A DNA stretch of 64,000 bases from Rutidosis leptorrhynchoides (GCF_046630445.1 NC_092335.1:38822001-38886000); one strand, 5' to 3'; shown: positions 44,201-55,845, counted from the stretch's first letter. Notes: generated from the sequence alone by a model not told the origin. Translations and numbers: made by a program.

Positions 44201-44459
44201 ATATACTTAATGATATGTTTACTTATCATAGTATCATGTTAACTATATATATATCCATATATATGTCATCATATAGTTTTTACAAGTTTTAACGTTCGTG
44301 AATCACCGGTCAACTTGGGTGGTCAATTGTCTATATGAAACATATTTCAATTAATCAAGTCTTAACAAGTTTGATTGCTTAACATGTTGGAAACATTTAA
44401 TCATGTAAATATCAATCTCAATTAATATATATAAACATGGAAAAGTTCGGGTCACTACA
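41207..44459 (-). repeat. Element E 5' LTR
   Basis: Copy of 21461-24711 with about eleven differences over 3.25 kb. Followed by TTGAT, the duplicated target. Confidence 0.93.
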
Positions 44460-44464
44460 TTGAT

Positions 44465-45829
44465 CATGATCCACTCCTATGTCAACTAATGGTTTAGTTT
44501 AGTTCATTCCCTTAGTCCGGTTAAATGCTAAATTCACCCAACCCAAGTAATCAATTAAGTGTAGTAATAGGATCCCTATAAACGTCACTAGATAAGGCAA
44601 ATTTCTAACACCTATTAGCTATATGGAATTGAGTAGTGAAAATATGTATAACATATTCTAGGGAATTGATCGTTCTCCTAGACAACTACACATATCAATT
44701 AAGCTATCCGAAAGTATCTACATGAGTCGTTCTTACATTCCTATAGAGATTAATTGTTTGAACGCAACTTACCCCTTTTAGTCAAAGACGGGCAAACACT
44801 TGTCACTAGGTGTAAACCGATATACTAAATCAACAAGATGATGTTTCTTAGTTGAATAAGTATACTAACTAATTGAATCGAAAAGATTAAACTTAACAAG
44901 AATGGTTCTTTTATTCAAACATCAAACTATCATTCATAAGAACAATCAATCAACAAAAATAAATAATCAACATCTCGGTTATTTATCTAGACAAGCATAA
45001 AAAGAACTAGCTAACAATCATAATTAAAGACAATAACAATCTGGAAACAAAGATAGAATTCATTGAACTAACAAGAATCGACCTCTTGAAGCAATCTTGG
45101 ATGATGATCCTGATGATTCTTGATTCCGGATTGAAATGATGGATTAGGTGATCCTGGATTACTCCAAGGATCACCTTGAATCGTAACCTCTGCCTCTGAA
45201 AATGAATGTGTAGTGGTGTATCAAGAATGAAGCTGGAAAGGGGTTTAAAAAGGTTGAACAGTAGCTGGAAAGTAGGGTGTGCCGAGCGCACAAAAGCACG
45301 TGCGCGGTGCGCACTGTTCACCTACCACAATTCCACTTTACAGCTCGAGTTGCACGTTCAGATCTGATTTACACGTCAGAGTGAGCGGAGAAAGTGCGCT
45401 GAGCGCACTCCTTGGCGCAGTCTACTATTCATGCTTTTTGACTTGTTTTCGATCCCAGAATTCTCTGATCAAAATTTGGACGAGTGAGCTGAGCGCACAC
45501 CCGTGGCGCACTCCTTGGCGCACTCTACTATTCATGCTTTTTGACTTGTTTTTGATCCCAGAATTCTCTGATCAAAATTTGGACGAGTGAGCTGAGCGCA
45601 CACCCGTGGCGCACTCCTTGGCGCACTCTACTATTCATCGACTTTTTGACTTGTTTTCGATCTCTGAGTAGTATCATCCAAAATCTTCCATATTTCTTCA
45701 ATTACACAATGATTCTAACTATTTTACAATAAAATGGAATACAAACGAAAATACTATATTTACACACGAAATAAACAACGATAGAACTTGATATTGCGAC
45801 TAAAGATATGTATAATTTGAGCAATATCA
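44465..45829 (-). repeat. Element D 3' LTR, second piece
   Basis: Continues the LTR interrupted at 21460 and matches 48721-50085. Ends GAGCAATATCA. Contains the GC-rich minisatellite (separate entry). Confidence 0.9.
45394..45668. repeat. 103-bp GC-rich minisatellite in element D LTR
   Basis: Nearly three units of about 103 bp. Each has GAGCGCAC, TGGCGCACTCCTTGGCGCAC, CTATTCATGCTTTTTGACTT and GATCAAAATTTGGACGAGTG. The other LTR has the same array at 49650-49921. Confidence 0.9.
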
Positions 45830-45832
45830 AAT

Positions 45833-45867
45833 CCCCCACACTTAACTCTTGCTTGTCCTCAAGCAAG
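45833..45867 (-). other. Element D 3' PPT with upstream hairpin
   Basis: On the element strand a perfect hairpin CTTGCTTG-AGGA-CAAGCAAG (45848-45867), then AAGTGTGGGGG and the LTR end. The same module as in element F. Confidence 0.75.
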
Positions 45868-47206
45868 TCTTATTTCAAAAATACTAATACAGAGCACAAA
45901 ATAGAATACACACAAATTTATTGGAGAACACAATAATAGGAATCATACTCACACGATATAGTACACAAGTTTACACTAGTCACACGAAGTACACGAAACA
46001 CACACGTTCTTTTGGAACACCAAACTCATGCTATATGAAACACATAATACACAAATGGAATACTCATACGTTGAGGTACACACACAATTTATGAATCACA
46101 CGCACACATTTGAATTTTTGGGAGAAATGAACTTTGGTGAAAGTTCTTAAAAATTTGGATCCTTAGGGAAAAGTGGATTTGAGAAAACGTTTTAAGTTTT
46201 TTTTTTTTTTTTTTAATGTCAATGCTAGTTTTAAACTAGACACGTTTTCCGGTTTTAACCTCAAATTCCGGTTGAGGGTAACTGAAAACTGAAGTCTCAG
46301 TCGGCGATTAGCAAGCTATCCGCTCCCATAATTGTAGTATCATGGAACTCTTAACCGGGCGCCCCCTGACGTGATATTAATATCGGTCTTTCATGACAAT
46401 TTGTACATTTTAATTCAAGGGTTAAAACTGCGAAGACTAAGCTATCGCGTGGGACAGATCCTGCTCCAGCTTATTCACCGTAATCGGTCTTACACTGGAT
46501 AGTGACTCGGATTTACCCTACCAAGTTTATTTTAGGGTTTGAAAGTTCAAGACTTTCCCTTCCCACTTTACCTTTATATCGTGAAATGATATTGGTATGA
46601 AATGACATAGTTTAGGAAGTTTGCTATATCAAGTAAGGTAACATTCGGAAGACTTTACTTCCTTCAAGGATGGACTAGATACATCCTTTAGGTTTAGTGA
46701 CATTATTCTTTTTCCTTTCAAGCCAAAAGTATTTTAAACATTTTTCTTAGCAAAATTTGGTGATAGTAATTCGAAAAGATTGGTAAAATCCCCCATACTT
46801 GGCTTTTTCGTTAAGACTTTTATTTCAAAAAATTTTAAAATTTCCCATTAAATTACGAAAATGAGCCAAGTTGAATATTGTTTGAATACCCGCGAGAATT
46901 TATACTATCCCCCACACTTAAGATTAAGTAATACCCTCATGACTTAAAATCAGTAAAATTTAAATTCGAGAGGGCAATAGTGAGAAAAAGTAGTTCGAAA
47001 AACCTAGGTACAAAAACCTGGACATCGTGGAATATAGGTGAGCGATGGCGCATCCTTCATTCCTTGATCTTCATCACACAAATTCTAATTTTATAGGTAC
47101 CTTGCTGAATTTTAATGCTAGTGTCACTAAAACCTTGAAAAACATCGTGCACTTTTATTAACGCATCATGCACTCAACTCGACCCCAAATTTAATGCCTA
47201 GTAGGG
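45868..47206 (-). other. Element D 3' non-coding region
   Basis: No domain-bearing frame. It contains PPT-like motifs at 46791, 46909 and 47214, the bulged hairpin at 46922-46951, a block identical to element F at 46644-46667, and the inverted repeat CTAGTTTTAAACTAG at 46225-46239. Confidence 0.6.
46922..46951 (-). other. Conserved bulged hairpin with GAGGG loop (element D)
   Basis: On the element strand GAT, a TT bulge, TAAGT, loop CATGAGGGTATT, ACTTA, ATC. It keeps the lower stem, bulge and GAGGG loop of the element F hairpin but has a different, still paired upper stem. Confidence 0.65.
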
Positions 47207-48007
47207 TTAAACTCCCTCACACTTTATCGGACGAGATGTGAAGTCGGTGGAAAAAGTTCTACGAATCAGAATAGTGAGCCAATCATTTACACCTCGGGTG
47301 GTGTATATTATATGAGATAAATCCTTTTTCAGTTTCCCGAAAAATGATGACCTAACCCGAGGGTTAACACATGACTCCCCTTCAAGTGCGGTTTTCAATA
47401 AAACTTTTATTCTTATCGGTGGATCTTGGTCAAATGGGTCTTTTCCCAAATTGACATCCTCTGAAATAAGCGTAGACCTGCTGTAAATCTCAACTATAGA
47501 GCGGGGCTCAATTTCCAGCTTCAATTCCTTTAATTCTTCAGTTGTAGGCTCATAGCCATTAGCCATGAGAACGATTAACAATGCTTTTTCATCAATCATA
47601 GCAACCTCTTCTTCATCACCAAATGAACGGGAATGCAAATCCTGCAATTCTGGGAATTCCATCATTAACTCAGAAAGTGTGTCTATTGGGATTAGCTCAT
47701 GATCAACTTCATTTATTATCGACTCATCTCCTAAATTAGCACACTCTTGCCCACTCGGAAGGTGAACCAACATCTGTGATATGTTGCTTATTTGTTTCCC
47801 TATGTTCTGAAAGAAGATTTCTTGATCTCCAAACATTTGTGCATACCTCTCACTACTTTGTGTTTGAGTGGCAATAAGTTCTGTTTGAGAGGCAATAAGC
47901 TCATTCATCATATCTTCTAATCTGTTTGAGAGGCCACGTTCTTCATCTCTTCTAACAAGCTCGTTAGTTTCATCCTCCAATTTGCTAATCAAGTAATTAA
48001 GCATCAT
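47207..48007 (-). CDS. Element D 266-aa ORF, remnant of Athila-type Gag middle region
   Basis: Starts MMLNYLISKLEDETNELVRR, soon after the primer-binding site. Residues about 30-85 (LEDMMNELIASQTELIATQ, SSERYAQMF, ISNISQMLVHLPSGQ) align by eye with the coiled-coil-like part of element F Gag (VESQTQFIETQTQTNERF ... LPS). The capsid domain, zinc knuckle and protease are absent. The second half, with an acidic stretch around FGDEEEVAMIDEKAL, is not recognised. The frame is open throughout, although the element is about a million years old. It could be an oligomerisation peptide that helps packaging into particles of a relative, or simply a leftover. Confidence 0.6.
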   Translation of the reverse strand: MMLNYLISKLEDETNELVRRDEERGLSNRLEDMMNELIASQTELIATQTQSSERYAQMFGDQEIFFQNIGKQISNISQMLVHLPSGQECANLGDESIINEVDHELIPIDTLSELMMEFPELQDLHSRSFGDEEEVAMIDEKALLIVLMANGYEPTTEELKELKLEIEPRSIVEIYSRSTLISEDVNLGKDPFDQDPPIRIKVLLKTALEGESCVNPRVRSSFFGKLKKDLSHIIYTTRGVNDWLTILIRRTFSTDFTSRPIKCEGV

Positions 48008-48129
48008 CCTGCAACTGACAAAAACTAGAAAAGAATAAAAGCACCGACACTAAACAGAAATAATAATAATAATAATAAAATAACAAAATAATCACAACTT
48101 AGTAAACAATTCTTATCTTGACACAACTG

Positions 48130-48147
48130 TCCCCGGCAGCGGCGCCA
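48130..48147 (-). other. Element D primer-binding site (tRNA-Asp type)
   Basis: Identical to the site of element F over 18 bases, with the same six-base spacing (AAAACT on the plus strand) to the LTR. Confidence 0.82.
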
Positions 48148-48153
48148 AAAACT

Positions 48154-50085
48154 TGATGTGTGAAACGTGGTATATGAATTGTTGTATGGAAAATACCGGT
48201 TTTAAAGATTACACACACTAACGGGCAGTGTACCCGATCGTGTAGTAGTATAGATAATGGTAAAATTCGTGTATCGTTTCAAGGACAGTTATATGTGCAA
48301 GTTAAGATTGTATAAACTAAATTGAGTTTTAACTAGATAAAATGAAATCAAACAAATACAAGATATTGGGTTGCCATTTAACGATGGACAAATCAATAAA
48401 GGAATAAGTTTAAAGGACAATATTTTTGGTATTTTAGATTTATAAAAAATGAAAAGATAGTTTTTATATCAAATTAAACAAATATGCTCGTCTAGACTTT
48501 TTAACCTCGAATGTTGATTGTTGTTTTAGGATTAATACTGGATTGATTGACTATGTACGAGAACTAATTAATTGGTTTACCAAGAGTAGTCTTGTGCAAA
48601 CACTCAAACGGGATTACACGACGCAAGTGATGTTCTTATCATCTAAGACCTCCTATTTGTAATCAATTAATTCAACTAGCCTAAAGACTTGAATGATGAT
48701 CATGCCAATGATGTGTTGATCATGATCCACTCCTATGTCAACTAATGGTTTAGCTTACTTCATTCCCTTGGTCCGGTAAAATGCTCAATTCACCCAACTC
48801 AAGTAATCAATTAAGTGTAGTAATAGGATCCCTATAAACGTCACTAGATAAGGCAAATTTCTAACACCGATTAGCTATATGGAATTGAGTAGTGAAAATA
48901 TGTATAACATATTCTAGGGAATTGATCGTTCTCCTAGACAACTACACATATCAATTAAGCTATCCGAAAGTATCTACAAGAGTCGTTCTTACATTCCTAT
49001 AGAGATTAACCGTTTGAACGCAACTTACCCCTTTTAGTCAAAGACGGGCAAACACTTGTCACTAGGTGTAAACCGATATACTAAATCAACAAGATGATGT
49101 TTCTTAATTGAATAAGTATACTAACTAATTGAATCGAAAAGATTAAACTTAACAAGAATGGTTCTTTTATTCAAACATCAAACTATCATTCATAAGAACA
49201 ATCAATCAACAAAAGTAAACAATCAACATCTTGGTTATTTATCTAGACAAGCATAAAAAGAACTAGCTAACAATCATAATTACAGACAAAAACAAACTGG
49301 AAACAAAGATAGAATTCATTGAACTAACAAGAATCGACCTCTTGAAGCAATCTTGGATGATGATCCTGACGATTCTTGATTCCGGATTGAAATGATGGAT
49401 TAGGTGATCCTGGATTACTCCAAAGATCACCTTGAATCGTAACCTCTGCTTCTGAAAATGACTGTGTAGTGGTGTATCAAGAATGAAGCTGGAAAGGGGT
49501 TTAAAAAGGTTGAACAGTAGCTGGAAAGTAGGGTGCGCCGAGCGCACAAAAGCACGTGCGTGGCGCGCACTGTTCACCTATCACAATTCCACTTTATAGC
49601 TCGAGTTGCACGTTCAGATCTGCTTTACACGTCAGAGTGCGCGGAGAAAGTGCGCTGAGCGCACTCCTTGGCGCACTCTACTATTCATGCTTTTTGACTT
49701 GTTTTCGATCCCAGAATTCTCTGATCAAAATTTGGACGAGTGAGCTGAGCGCACACCCGTGGCGCACTCCTTGGCGCACTCTACTATTCATGCTTTTTGA
49801 CTTGTTTTCGATCCCAGAATTCTCTGATCAAAATTTGGACGAGTGAGCTGAGCGCACACCCGTGGCGCACTCCTTGGCGCACTCTACTATTCATCAACTT
49901 TTTGACTTGTTTTCGATCTCTGTGTAGTATCATCCAAAATCTTCCATATTTCTTCAATTACACAATGATTCTAACTATTTTACAATAAAATGGAATACAA
50001 ATGAAAATACTATATTTACACACGAAATAAACAACGATAGAACTTGATATTGTGACTAAAGATATGTCTAATTTGAGCAATATCA
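48154..50085 (-). repeat. Element D 5' LTR
   Basis: 1932 bp, TGATGTGTGAAACG to GCAATATCA, uninterrupted. It is the reference for the split copy. The minisatellite lies at 49650-49921. GGATG follows as target copy. Confidence 0.92.
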
Positions 50086-50090
50086 GGATG

Positions 50091-50648
50091 GCGATGGAGT
50101 ACGATATGAGCTGCGTGAGGATATTTGTCGGTTAAGCCATTAACGGCGTACATAACAAGGTTGCTGTCCTCAACGGTCGACCCTAAGTTTCGAAGATGTG
50201 TTACGATCCTATCGAGTTTACGAAAGTATTCTTCCACTGTTTAATCACCAATGGAGAGACCACGTAACTCGGCATTCAATTCCATAGTTTTCGATAATTT
50301 ATTGTCTTGAAAATTTTTTTCCAGGAAGATCCAGGCTGCATGTGAGTTAGCCGGTTCAGAATTGAGAACCCGCTCAAGAAGGGGTTCGGAGATGGTGTTA
50401 TATATCCAAGTAGTAACCACAACATCGGCCTTGATCCATGCTTCTGTAGCTTGTTCTTCTGGAGTAGATGTGCCTAAAATAAATTTTGATACATCAAACC
50501 CTTTACAATGTGTGGTAAAGAGTCGTTTCCAACGAGCATAGTTTAGTTTCGAGAGGTCTAGTTTAACCGGGATGAGATGAGATATAGAGGTGACGGTGTA
50601 GATCTTGTCATATGTGTTAACCATATTGAGGATGAGATCGAAGAGCAA
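50091..50648 (-). pseudogene. Element C gag N-terminal part (UBN2 type)
   Basis: Likely start MVNTYDKIYTVTSISHLIPV near 50621. Blocks typical of copia UBN2 gag follow: LDLSKLNYARWKRLFTTHC, then TWIYNTISEPLLERVLN, then AAWIFLEKNF, then LNAELRGLSIGD. A second open stretch has EEYFRKLDRIVTHLRNLGS and MYAVNGLTDKYPHAAHIV. The gag continues beyond the nested insertion at 20888. Broken. Confidence 0.82.
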
Positions 50649-50812
50649 AGAAGACGGGTAGTAGATCGAATAGAGATGAAGAAAAGAAAAAGAAAGAAAG
50701 AAGGGGAAACACAGAAATAGATCGGCTTCAGGAAGAAGAAGGTCGAATGTGTTCTGTGATTTTTTTTTGTTGAATCGATGGATGTTTTTAGGGTTTTGGG
50801 GTAACTATTGGC

Positions 50813-50825
50813 TGGCTCTATACCA
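50813..50825 (-). other. Element C primer-binding site (initiator-Met type)
   Basis: On the element strand TGGTATAGAGCC directly follows the LTR end TTCAACA. It resembles the initiator-Met site TGGTATCAGAGCC. Confidence 0.65.
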
Positions 50826-50917
50826 TGTTGAACGATACATTATGCATATTATTTCATGACTCCGTATTACATCCAGCATGAGATATAAATACACTAGTTA
50901 TTAAATCCTACTAGTTA
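50826..50917 (-). repeat. Element C 5' LTR copy
   Basis: Matches 16960 onward for about 90 bases (TGTTGAACGATACATTATGC ... CCTACTAGTTAT). Similarity ends before the full length of the partner LTR. Confidence 0.7.
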
Positions 50918-51004
50918 TTACACTAATCGGGATTTCTTACTTCACTAAGCACTTTTCTCTAAACTCTGTGGAGATTCCATTTACAAGTCTTCAACTTCTT
51001 TGGT
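50918..51004. other. Flanking repeat-like DNA beyond copia C
   Basis: CACTAATCGGGATTTCTTAC and the rest look like the continuation of the sequence that ends at 16959 (ATCCACTCCCCGA). No gene. Confidence 0.4.
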
Positions 51005-52942
51005 TGTAATAACCCGCATTTTTTAGTAAATTTATTTTAACACCCATCTTTTTATTTTAGATAATACCTTTCGTTATCTAAATTCGTATCTTCCGTTATT
51101 TTAGCGTTTTAAAATTTTCGTTATATAATTATAATATCTCTCGTTTACTCTCGCGTATTTAAAATAATTCGTTTGGTTAATTTACGCACCCGCTTTTAAA
51201 CTCGAGGGACTAAAGTTGCCAAGGGGCCAAACTAGTTGACTAGGTCAACTAGTCAAACCCCACCACCACCACTCATTCATTCCACCGCCCTCATCTCTCT
51301 AGTTCAAGAACTCCATTTTTACCCAAATCAAAGAATCATCATCTAAATCCAAACTAGGAAGCTAGCTTCAAAACAAATTGCATACTTGAAATCCTTGCAT
51401 CTTCCTCTACAACTTGATACTAATTTCACTACTTAGGGTAAGGTTTCTAAAAACAGTAGATTTCTCTAAATTTGATTTATGAACTTGAAATGATGTTAGT
51501 TAGTGTTTATGGCTCACTAGGTTGTTGTGTATATAAATGGTTTGCTCGATTTGTTTGTTTTGAATAACTAGAATGAACACTTGAAATGGGTTTGTCAAAT
51601 CTTTAATTTTGGATGATGAAATGTGTTTAGATGTTAATTTTTGTGTGCTCAAAGAGTTAGTTACTTCATATGCTTCGATTTGGTATGTTGGATGACACGA
51701 AAATCTCACATTAACATGATTATTGATTTTGTGATTCTTGGTTAGGGTTTGATAGGTTTTGATATGAACATTTGAGGTCTTAAATGATAATGAGCGTTGT
51801 TGGTAAATGGTTGTTGGTAAATGTTTAGTTGTGTTGTATGTATGATTACCTTCAAAACGGCATACTATATGTGTACATTTAACGTCTGAATTGTTAGATG
51901 CAAATTATGAACTTTGAACATTTGATAATGAACATTCAATGATATTTCGACGAGTATTTAGACATTGTAAATGATGGATTTGATTGATGATATGTGTTTA
52001 GTTGTATTTCTTGTTAAAATACCTTTCTAACGATGTATGGTATGCGTTCTAAGTGTTTTCGGTTCATAAATTGTGTTTGAATAAAGTTTGGTTCAAGTTG
52101 AACACTTGAAAACAACCCAGAATTTCTGCCAGGCATTCGGAGCGGCACGCCGTTTTCCTGAGCGGAGCGCCGAATGCCTACAAAGTGGAATCGAGACTTT
52201 GCCTTGAAACGGAGCGGCGCACCACGAATCTGAGCGGCGCGCCATTTGCCTGCTGTCCAAAAAGTCTCATTTTCGTTAAATTCTAACTATCCTACGCACC
52301 TCCGATTAACATGCAACTTGTTCTAAGATGCTCATATATGATTATGTAACTCAGGAAAATTGTCCGAGACCCGACCCGAACGTGTTGACTTTTCGATGAC
52401 TTTGACTTTTACCAAAGTTGACTTTTATTCAAACTTAACCAATACTTTGTTTAATCGTTATAACCTCTCTCTCTTGTACTTATATCTTGCATGAAACTTG
52501 ACAACTTGACTTACATGCTATATAATCGAGTCGTAACGAGCCATAGGACTACTTGAACACATTTCGACCGACCTTGTGCCTTACCCAGTATTGATATAAC
52601 TTAATTGTTTAGGTCAAGACTAAACAACTTTCATTGCACAACGTTTAAAATGAAGTACTTTGGCGTGCAACTACAGTGAGATCATAGTCCCACCTTTTCA
52701 ACAACTTTTATTCTTTAAATCATGGGATGAGAAACATATACGGTTATACTTTTATACTTTGAACACAAGTACGAAAATAAACATTCCACGTACGAGTTAG
52801 AACAAAAATCCTCAAGTTCAATTATCATTAGTTACACTTGCAGGGTGTAAGTGTAAGCGAGAACTTATGTTGTGTGGATCCATACGGGCTTGACGAGCCC
52901 TCATTCGGATGGTTCGCTACCGTTAGCGGATGAAATATATTT
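51005..52942 (+). repeat. Element G 5' LTR, first piece
   Basis: AT-rich except for a GC-rich patch at about 52135-52250 with four GAGCGG boxes (such as GAGCGGCGCGCC). The last five bases TATTT are the target of element H. The frames seen here have no domain. Confidence 0.7.
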
Positions 52943-55808
52943 TGAAAGGACCGCTACTAATCCATCCGGACGAAGTCCATATCGATTATAAACGAATCAC
53001 AATAGTTGGTTACATTGCGAGGTGCTTGACCTCTATATGATACATTTTACAAACGTTGCATTTGTTTTTAAAAGACAAACTTTCATTACATCGAAAGTTG
53101 ACAGGTGTACATAACATTTTATAGCATCCAAATGACCTATTCTGTTATTTACTTAATAATATTCTCTAATGAACTTCAATGACTCGAATGCAACGTCTTT
53201 TGAATATGGCATGAATGACCCCAAGTAATATCCTTAGTATGAGCTAATGCACAGCGGAAGATTTCTTTCAAGTCCTGAGAATAACATGCTTAAAAATATC
53301 AACATAAAGTTGGTGAGATATAGGTTTAATGCTAGCAGCGTTATAAATATAGACCACAAGATTTAATATACATAAATGTTTTAATAAAAATATTCTAAGT
53401 GGTTGAGCACTTGATAACCATACTTAACATTTAATCAACGTCACATATTCCCTTTATTATGAAATCTCACTACACCGTACCAAGTGTAGTCACCGAAACG
53501 AAGTACTGTGCAACCGTTGAATACTGGTCGTCCAGTCCGGTTGGGGTTGTCAGGCCCGATAGATCTATCAACAGGATTCGCGTTTACAATACCCCATGTA
53601 AATAGTAGTTACCAAGTTACAGGGAAGTATGCCAGTGGTACAACTCAACGTAGAATATATATTATTAATCACTTGTGTCCATAACGTAAATCATAAAATG
53701 CATGTATTCTCATCCCGAAATATTTAGAGTTTAAAAGTGGGACTATATACTCACTTTTGCCTTGAAGGTATTTAACTCGACTTGGTCTTTGATAGATATC
53801 ACGAACCTAACCATATATATAATATATCAACATATTTTCTTTTCAAGTAATCGTTACATATATATATATATACTTATAATTTTTTCTTAGTTCGTAGTTA
53901 GCAGTCCGATATTAGTGGTCCACAATTAGTTGTTCAATAAAATAAATAAAGACCCCATCGTATTCGTATTGATCAGAATTAATCTCGACCCATGGTACCA
54001 TGTTGTCAAATGACGTGTTGCGTACATAAAGTACCGTGTTGTCAAATGACGTGTTGCGTACAATCATGAGGTCTTATGATTAATTTTCTCGTGTTGTTTA
54101 CGGGTGGTCCTGAAATATATAAAATCAAATCATAAGTAATTATATATAAAATATCATATTAATTAGAAAAGATATGATTAATTTACTTTTTCTCCAAATA
54201 TTTTCGTAGCTAAACTAGCTTCAGATACCCAATCTTGTTTTAGTCGTAGTTTCTTCATTACAACTCCGTTTTTGTTGGTTCAACTTGCCACTTCCTTGGA
54301 TCGAGTCAAATTTTAAGAATATGAACTGAAAATACCTTAGTTTGTATTCAAAATCACAGGTTATAGGTCAAACTTTGGTGAAACTTATGAAAGTGATCAT
54401 TTTCCATCATAAAAACAACATTTAATGATCATTTTTCTAAAAATACTTACACTTTGAGTTAAACCATGAAATTTTTATGTGTTAACATATTCATAAGAAA
54501 TATCATTTTCCCAGAACATGAACTTCTAATTCAAAGTTCAAGATGGTTTTTAATTATCCAACCCAAAACAGCCCCCGGTTGCACTCCAACGATGTAGATT
54601 CAGTTTTAAGGTGTTCTTTGTAAAATCAAGTTGTATCTTGTTAAGTTAGCATATCCTTATGATATATTACAGGTCTTGAAGTATTTTAAAAGTTAAGTTA
54701 GAAGGATCTATTTAGTTTGCGAACAAGTTTGAAATCATTCAAACTATGTTCTTGTTGTTAAAATTTTACAACACAAAATAAGATAGCTATATGAATATGA
54801 ATTGAATAAAATTATGAACAAGGTTACTATCTCAAGTTACTTGGATAAAGTTACTGCAAAAGATAAGAAAAATCTTGGAATCAAAAGAGTGGTGGAGTGG
54901 GATTGAAAGGTTGGAAGTAAACTTGTATACTTGGAAGGATTATTGAAGTGTTCTTGAAAGGTTTTTCTTATGATGATTATAGATTGGTTTTTGATCTAGT
55001 TTTTGATTTAAGTGTTGAAGGTTTGCTGAATGGTTTGAGTATATAATTAGAGAGTATTTTAGAGATATAAAATTTGAGTTAGAAATAAAAAACATGGAAT
55101 GATATATAAATAAATATGGAATGTGATATATGTATGTAAAAACAAAATCCTAATTTGTAATTTTGTATAATTATTGTATGCTAGAGGTCAAAAAGTGATT
55201 CCCTCTCATTTAGGGCAGTACTTTTGGTGATTAATATTTTGATTTGATGTGTATATACTAATAGTAAATACGTATAGAAGCTGGGTATGATACGGGTGCA
55301 TATACCCTAGATATACGTATAAAAATCTTGAGGAAACGGAACGAGGATTTAAATATAGATATCTTTTGTAAATATACATATATTGTTTCATGTATATAAG
55401 CCCTTTAAAAGTGATTAAATACATATCTATACGATATATCTATAAGCATTATAAGTTTTAAGTATTTATGTCAATGAACGTTACGTATAGTTATCGTTTT
55501 GAAAACTTAAGTTAGTAGTTTCAAAATATACTTATAACTCATTGCTATTAGTACACAATGAGATGTTAAACCATCCTTAGATCATGTTAAATATATATAA
55601 ATACATATATATACACAAACATATAATTATCATATGTTATATAGTTCGTGATATCATCGGTCAAATTGGACGGTCAACCGTTGTGTAAAACTCTTTTCAA
55701 AAACATAAGTCTCAACAATTTAGATTGCTTATCATGTTGGTAAGGTTTAATTTATGTAAATATTAATCTCATAGGTATAAAATGATCAGAAAAATCCGGG
55801 TCGTTACA
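52943..55808 (-). repeat. Element H 3' LTR
   Basis: On the element strand TGTAACGACCCGG ... AGCGGTCCTTTCA. Contains the 132-bp segment shared with copia B (53946-54077). The frame at 55206-55424 recurs in the other LTR and has no domain. Confidence 0.92.
53243..53330 (-). other. Conserved LTR core with small hairpin (element H)
   Basis: On the element strand CTCACCAACTTTATGTTGAT, then AAGCATGTTATTCTCAGG and CTTCCGCTGTGCATTAG. The hairpin is CAAC-TTTAT-GTTG. The second copy lies near 60130-60217. Confidence 0.55.
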
Positions 55809-55845
55809 GTACCTACCCGTTAAAGAAATTTCGTCCCCGAAATTT
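55809..55845 (-). other. Element H 3' PPT and hairpin
   Basis: On the element strand AAATTTCG-GGGA-CGAAATTT (55826-55845), then CTTTAACGGGTAGGTACT and the LTR. Confidence 0.72.

Larger units (their letters stand above)
21461..44459 (-). mobile_element. Element E: young Ty3/gypsy chromovirus with extra leader ORFs
   Basis: LTRs of 3.25 kb at 21461-24711 (3') and 41207-44459 (5') differ at about 11 places (about 0.3%), which suggests an age of 0.1-0.2 million years. TSD TTGAT (21456-21460, 44460-44464). The primer-binding site is of initiator-Met type. Going down the minus strand: acidic ORF, captured F-box gene (split by element F), internal PPT-like motif, gag-protease-RT-RNase H, integrase-chromodomain, hairpin and PPT. 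Without element F it is about 13.1 kb. Pol looks almost whole, with about one or two breaks. The Gag, integrase and chromodomain fit the Tekay/Del clade. Confidence 0.93.
20894..50085 (-). mobile_element. Element D: non-autonomous Athila-related LTR element
   Basis: Two LTRs of about 1932 bp (20894-21460 joined to 44465-45829 across a nested element, and 48154-50085) flank a 2.3-kb interior. The TSD GGATG is perfect (20889-20893, 50086-50090). The primer-binding site matches tRNA-Asp with one mismatch, and the PPT is next to 45829. The interior has one ORF related to the middle of an Athila-type gag and no protease, RT or integrase, so it must have moved with borrowed proteins. About 14 differences in the first 567 bases of the LTR pair (about 2.5%) suggest an age near one million years at a rate of 1.3e-8. 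Confidence 0.9.
16960..50917 (-). mobile_element. Element C: Ty1/copia with short LTRs, split by 29-kb nest
   Basis: Minus-strand copia element. The 5' LTR copy, primer-binding site and gag start are at 50826 and below. The rest of gag, the protease start, integrase, RT and RNase H lie at 20888 down to about 17104, and the 3' LTR is at 16960-17103. The gag is split by element D. LTRs of about 145 bp, a UBN2-type gag and integrase-RT-RNase H order fit a short-LTR lineage such as Ale/Retrofit. The lineage is an inference. No matching TSD is visible, and the outer end of the high-coordinate LTR is shorter than its partner. Coding is broken in several places. Confidence 0.85.

Noticed and set aside
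45007-45590. Frames at 45007-45321 and 45279-45590 (copies at 49263, 49556 and 49797)
   Set aside because: They run through the LTR minisatellite of element D and repeat with it.
16955-50927. Target-site duplication for copia C
   Set aside because: The five bases at the two outer edges do not match, and one LTR copy is shorter than the other, so the original target cannot be read.
55206-55424. 72-aa frame (and copy at 62101-62319)
   Set aside because: Lies in the LTRs of element H; composition follows AT-rich LTR sequence.
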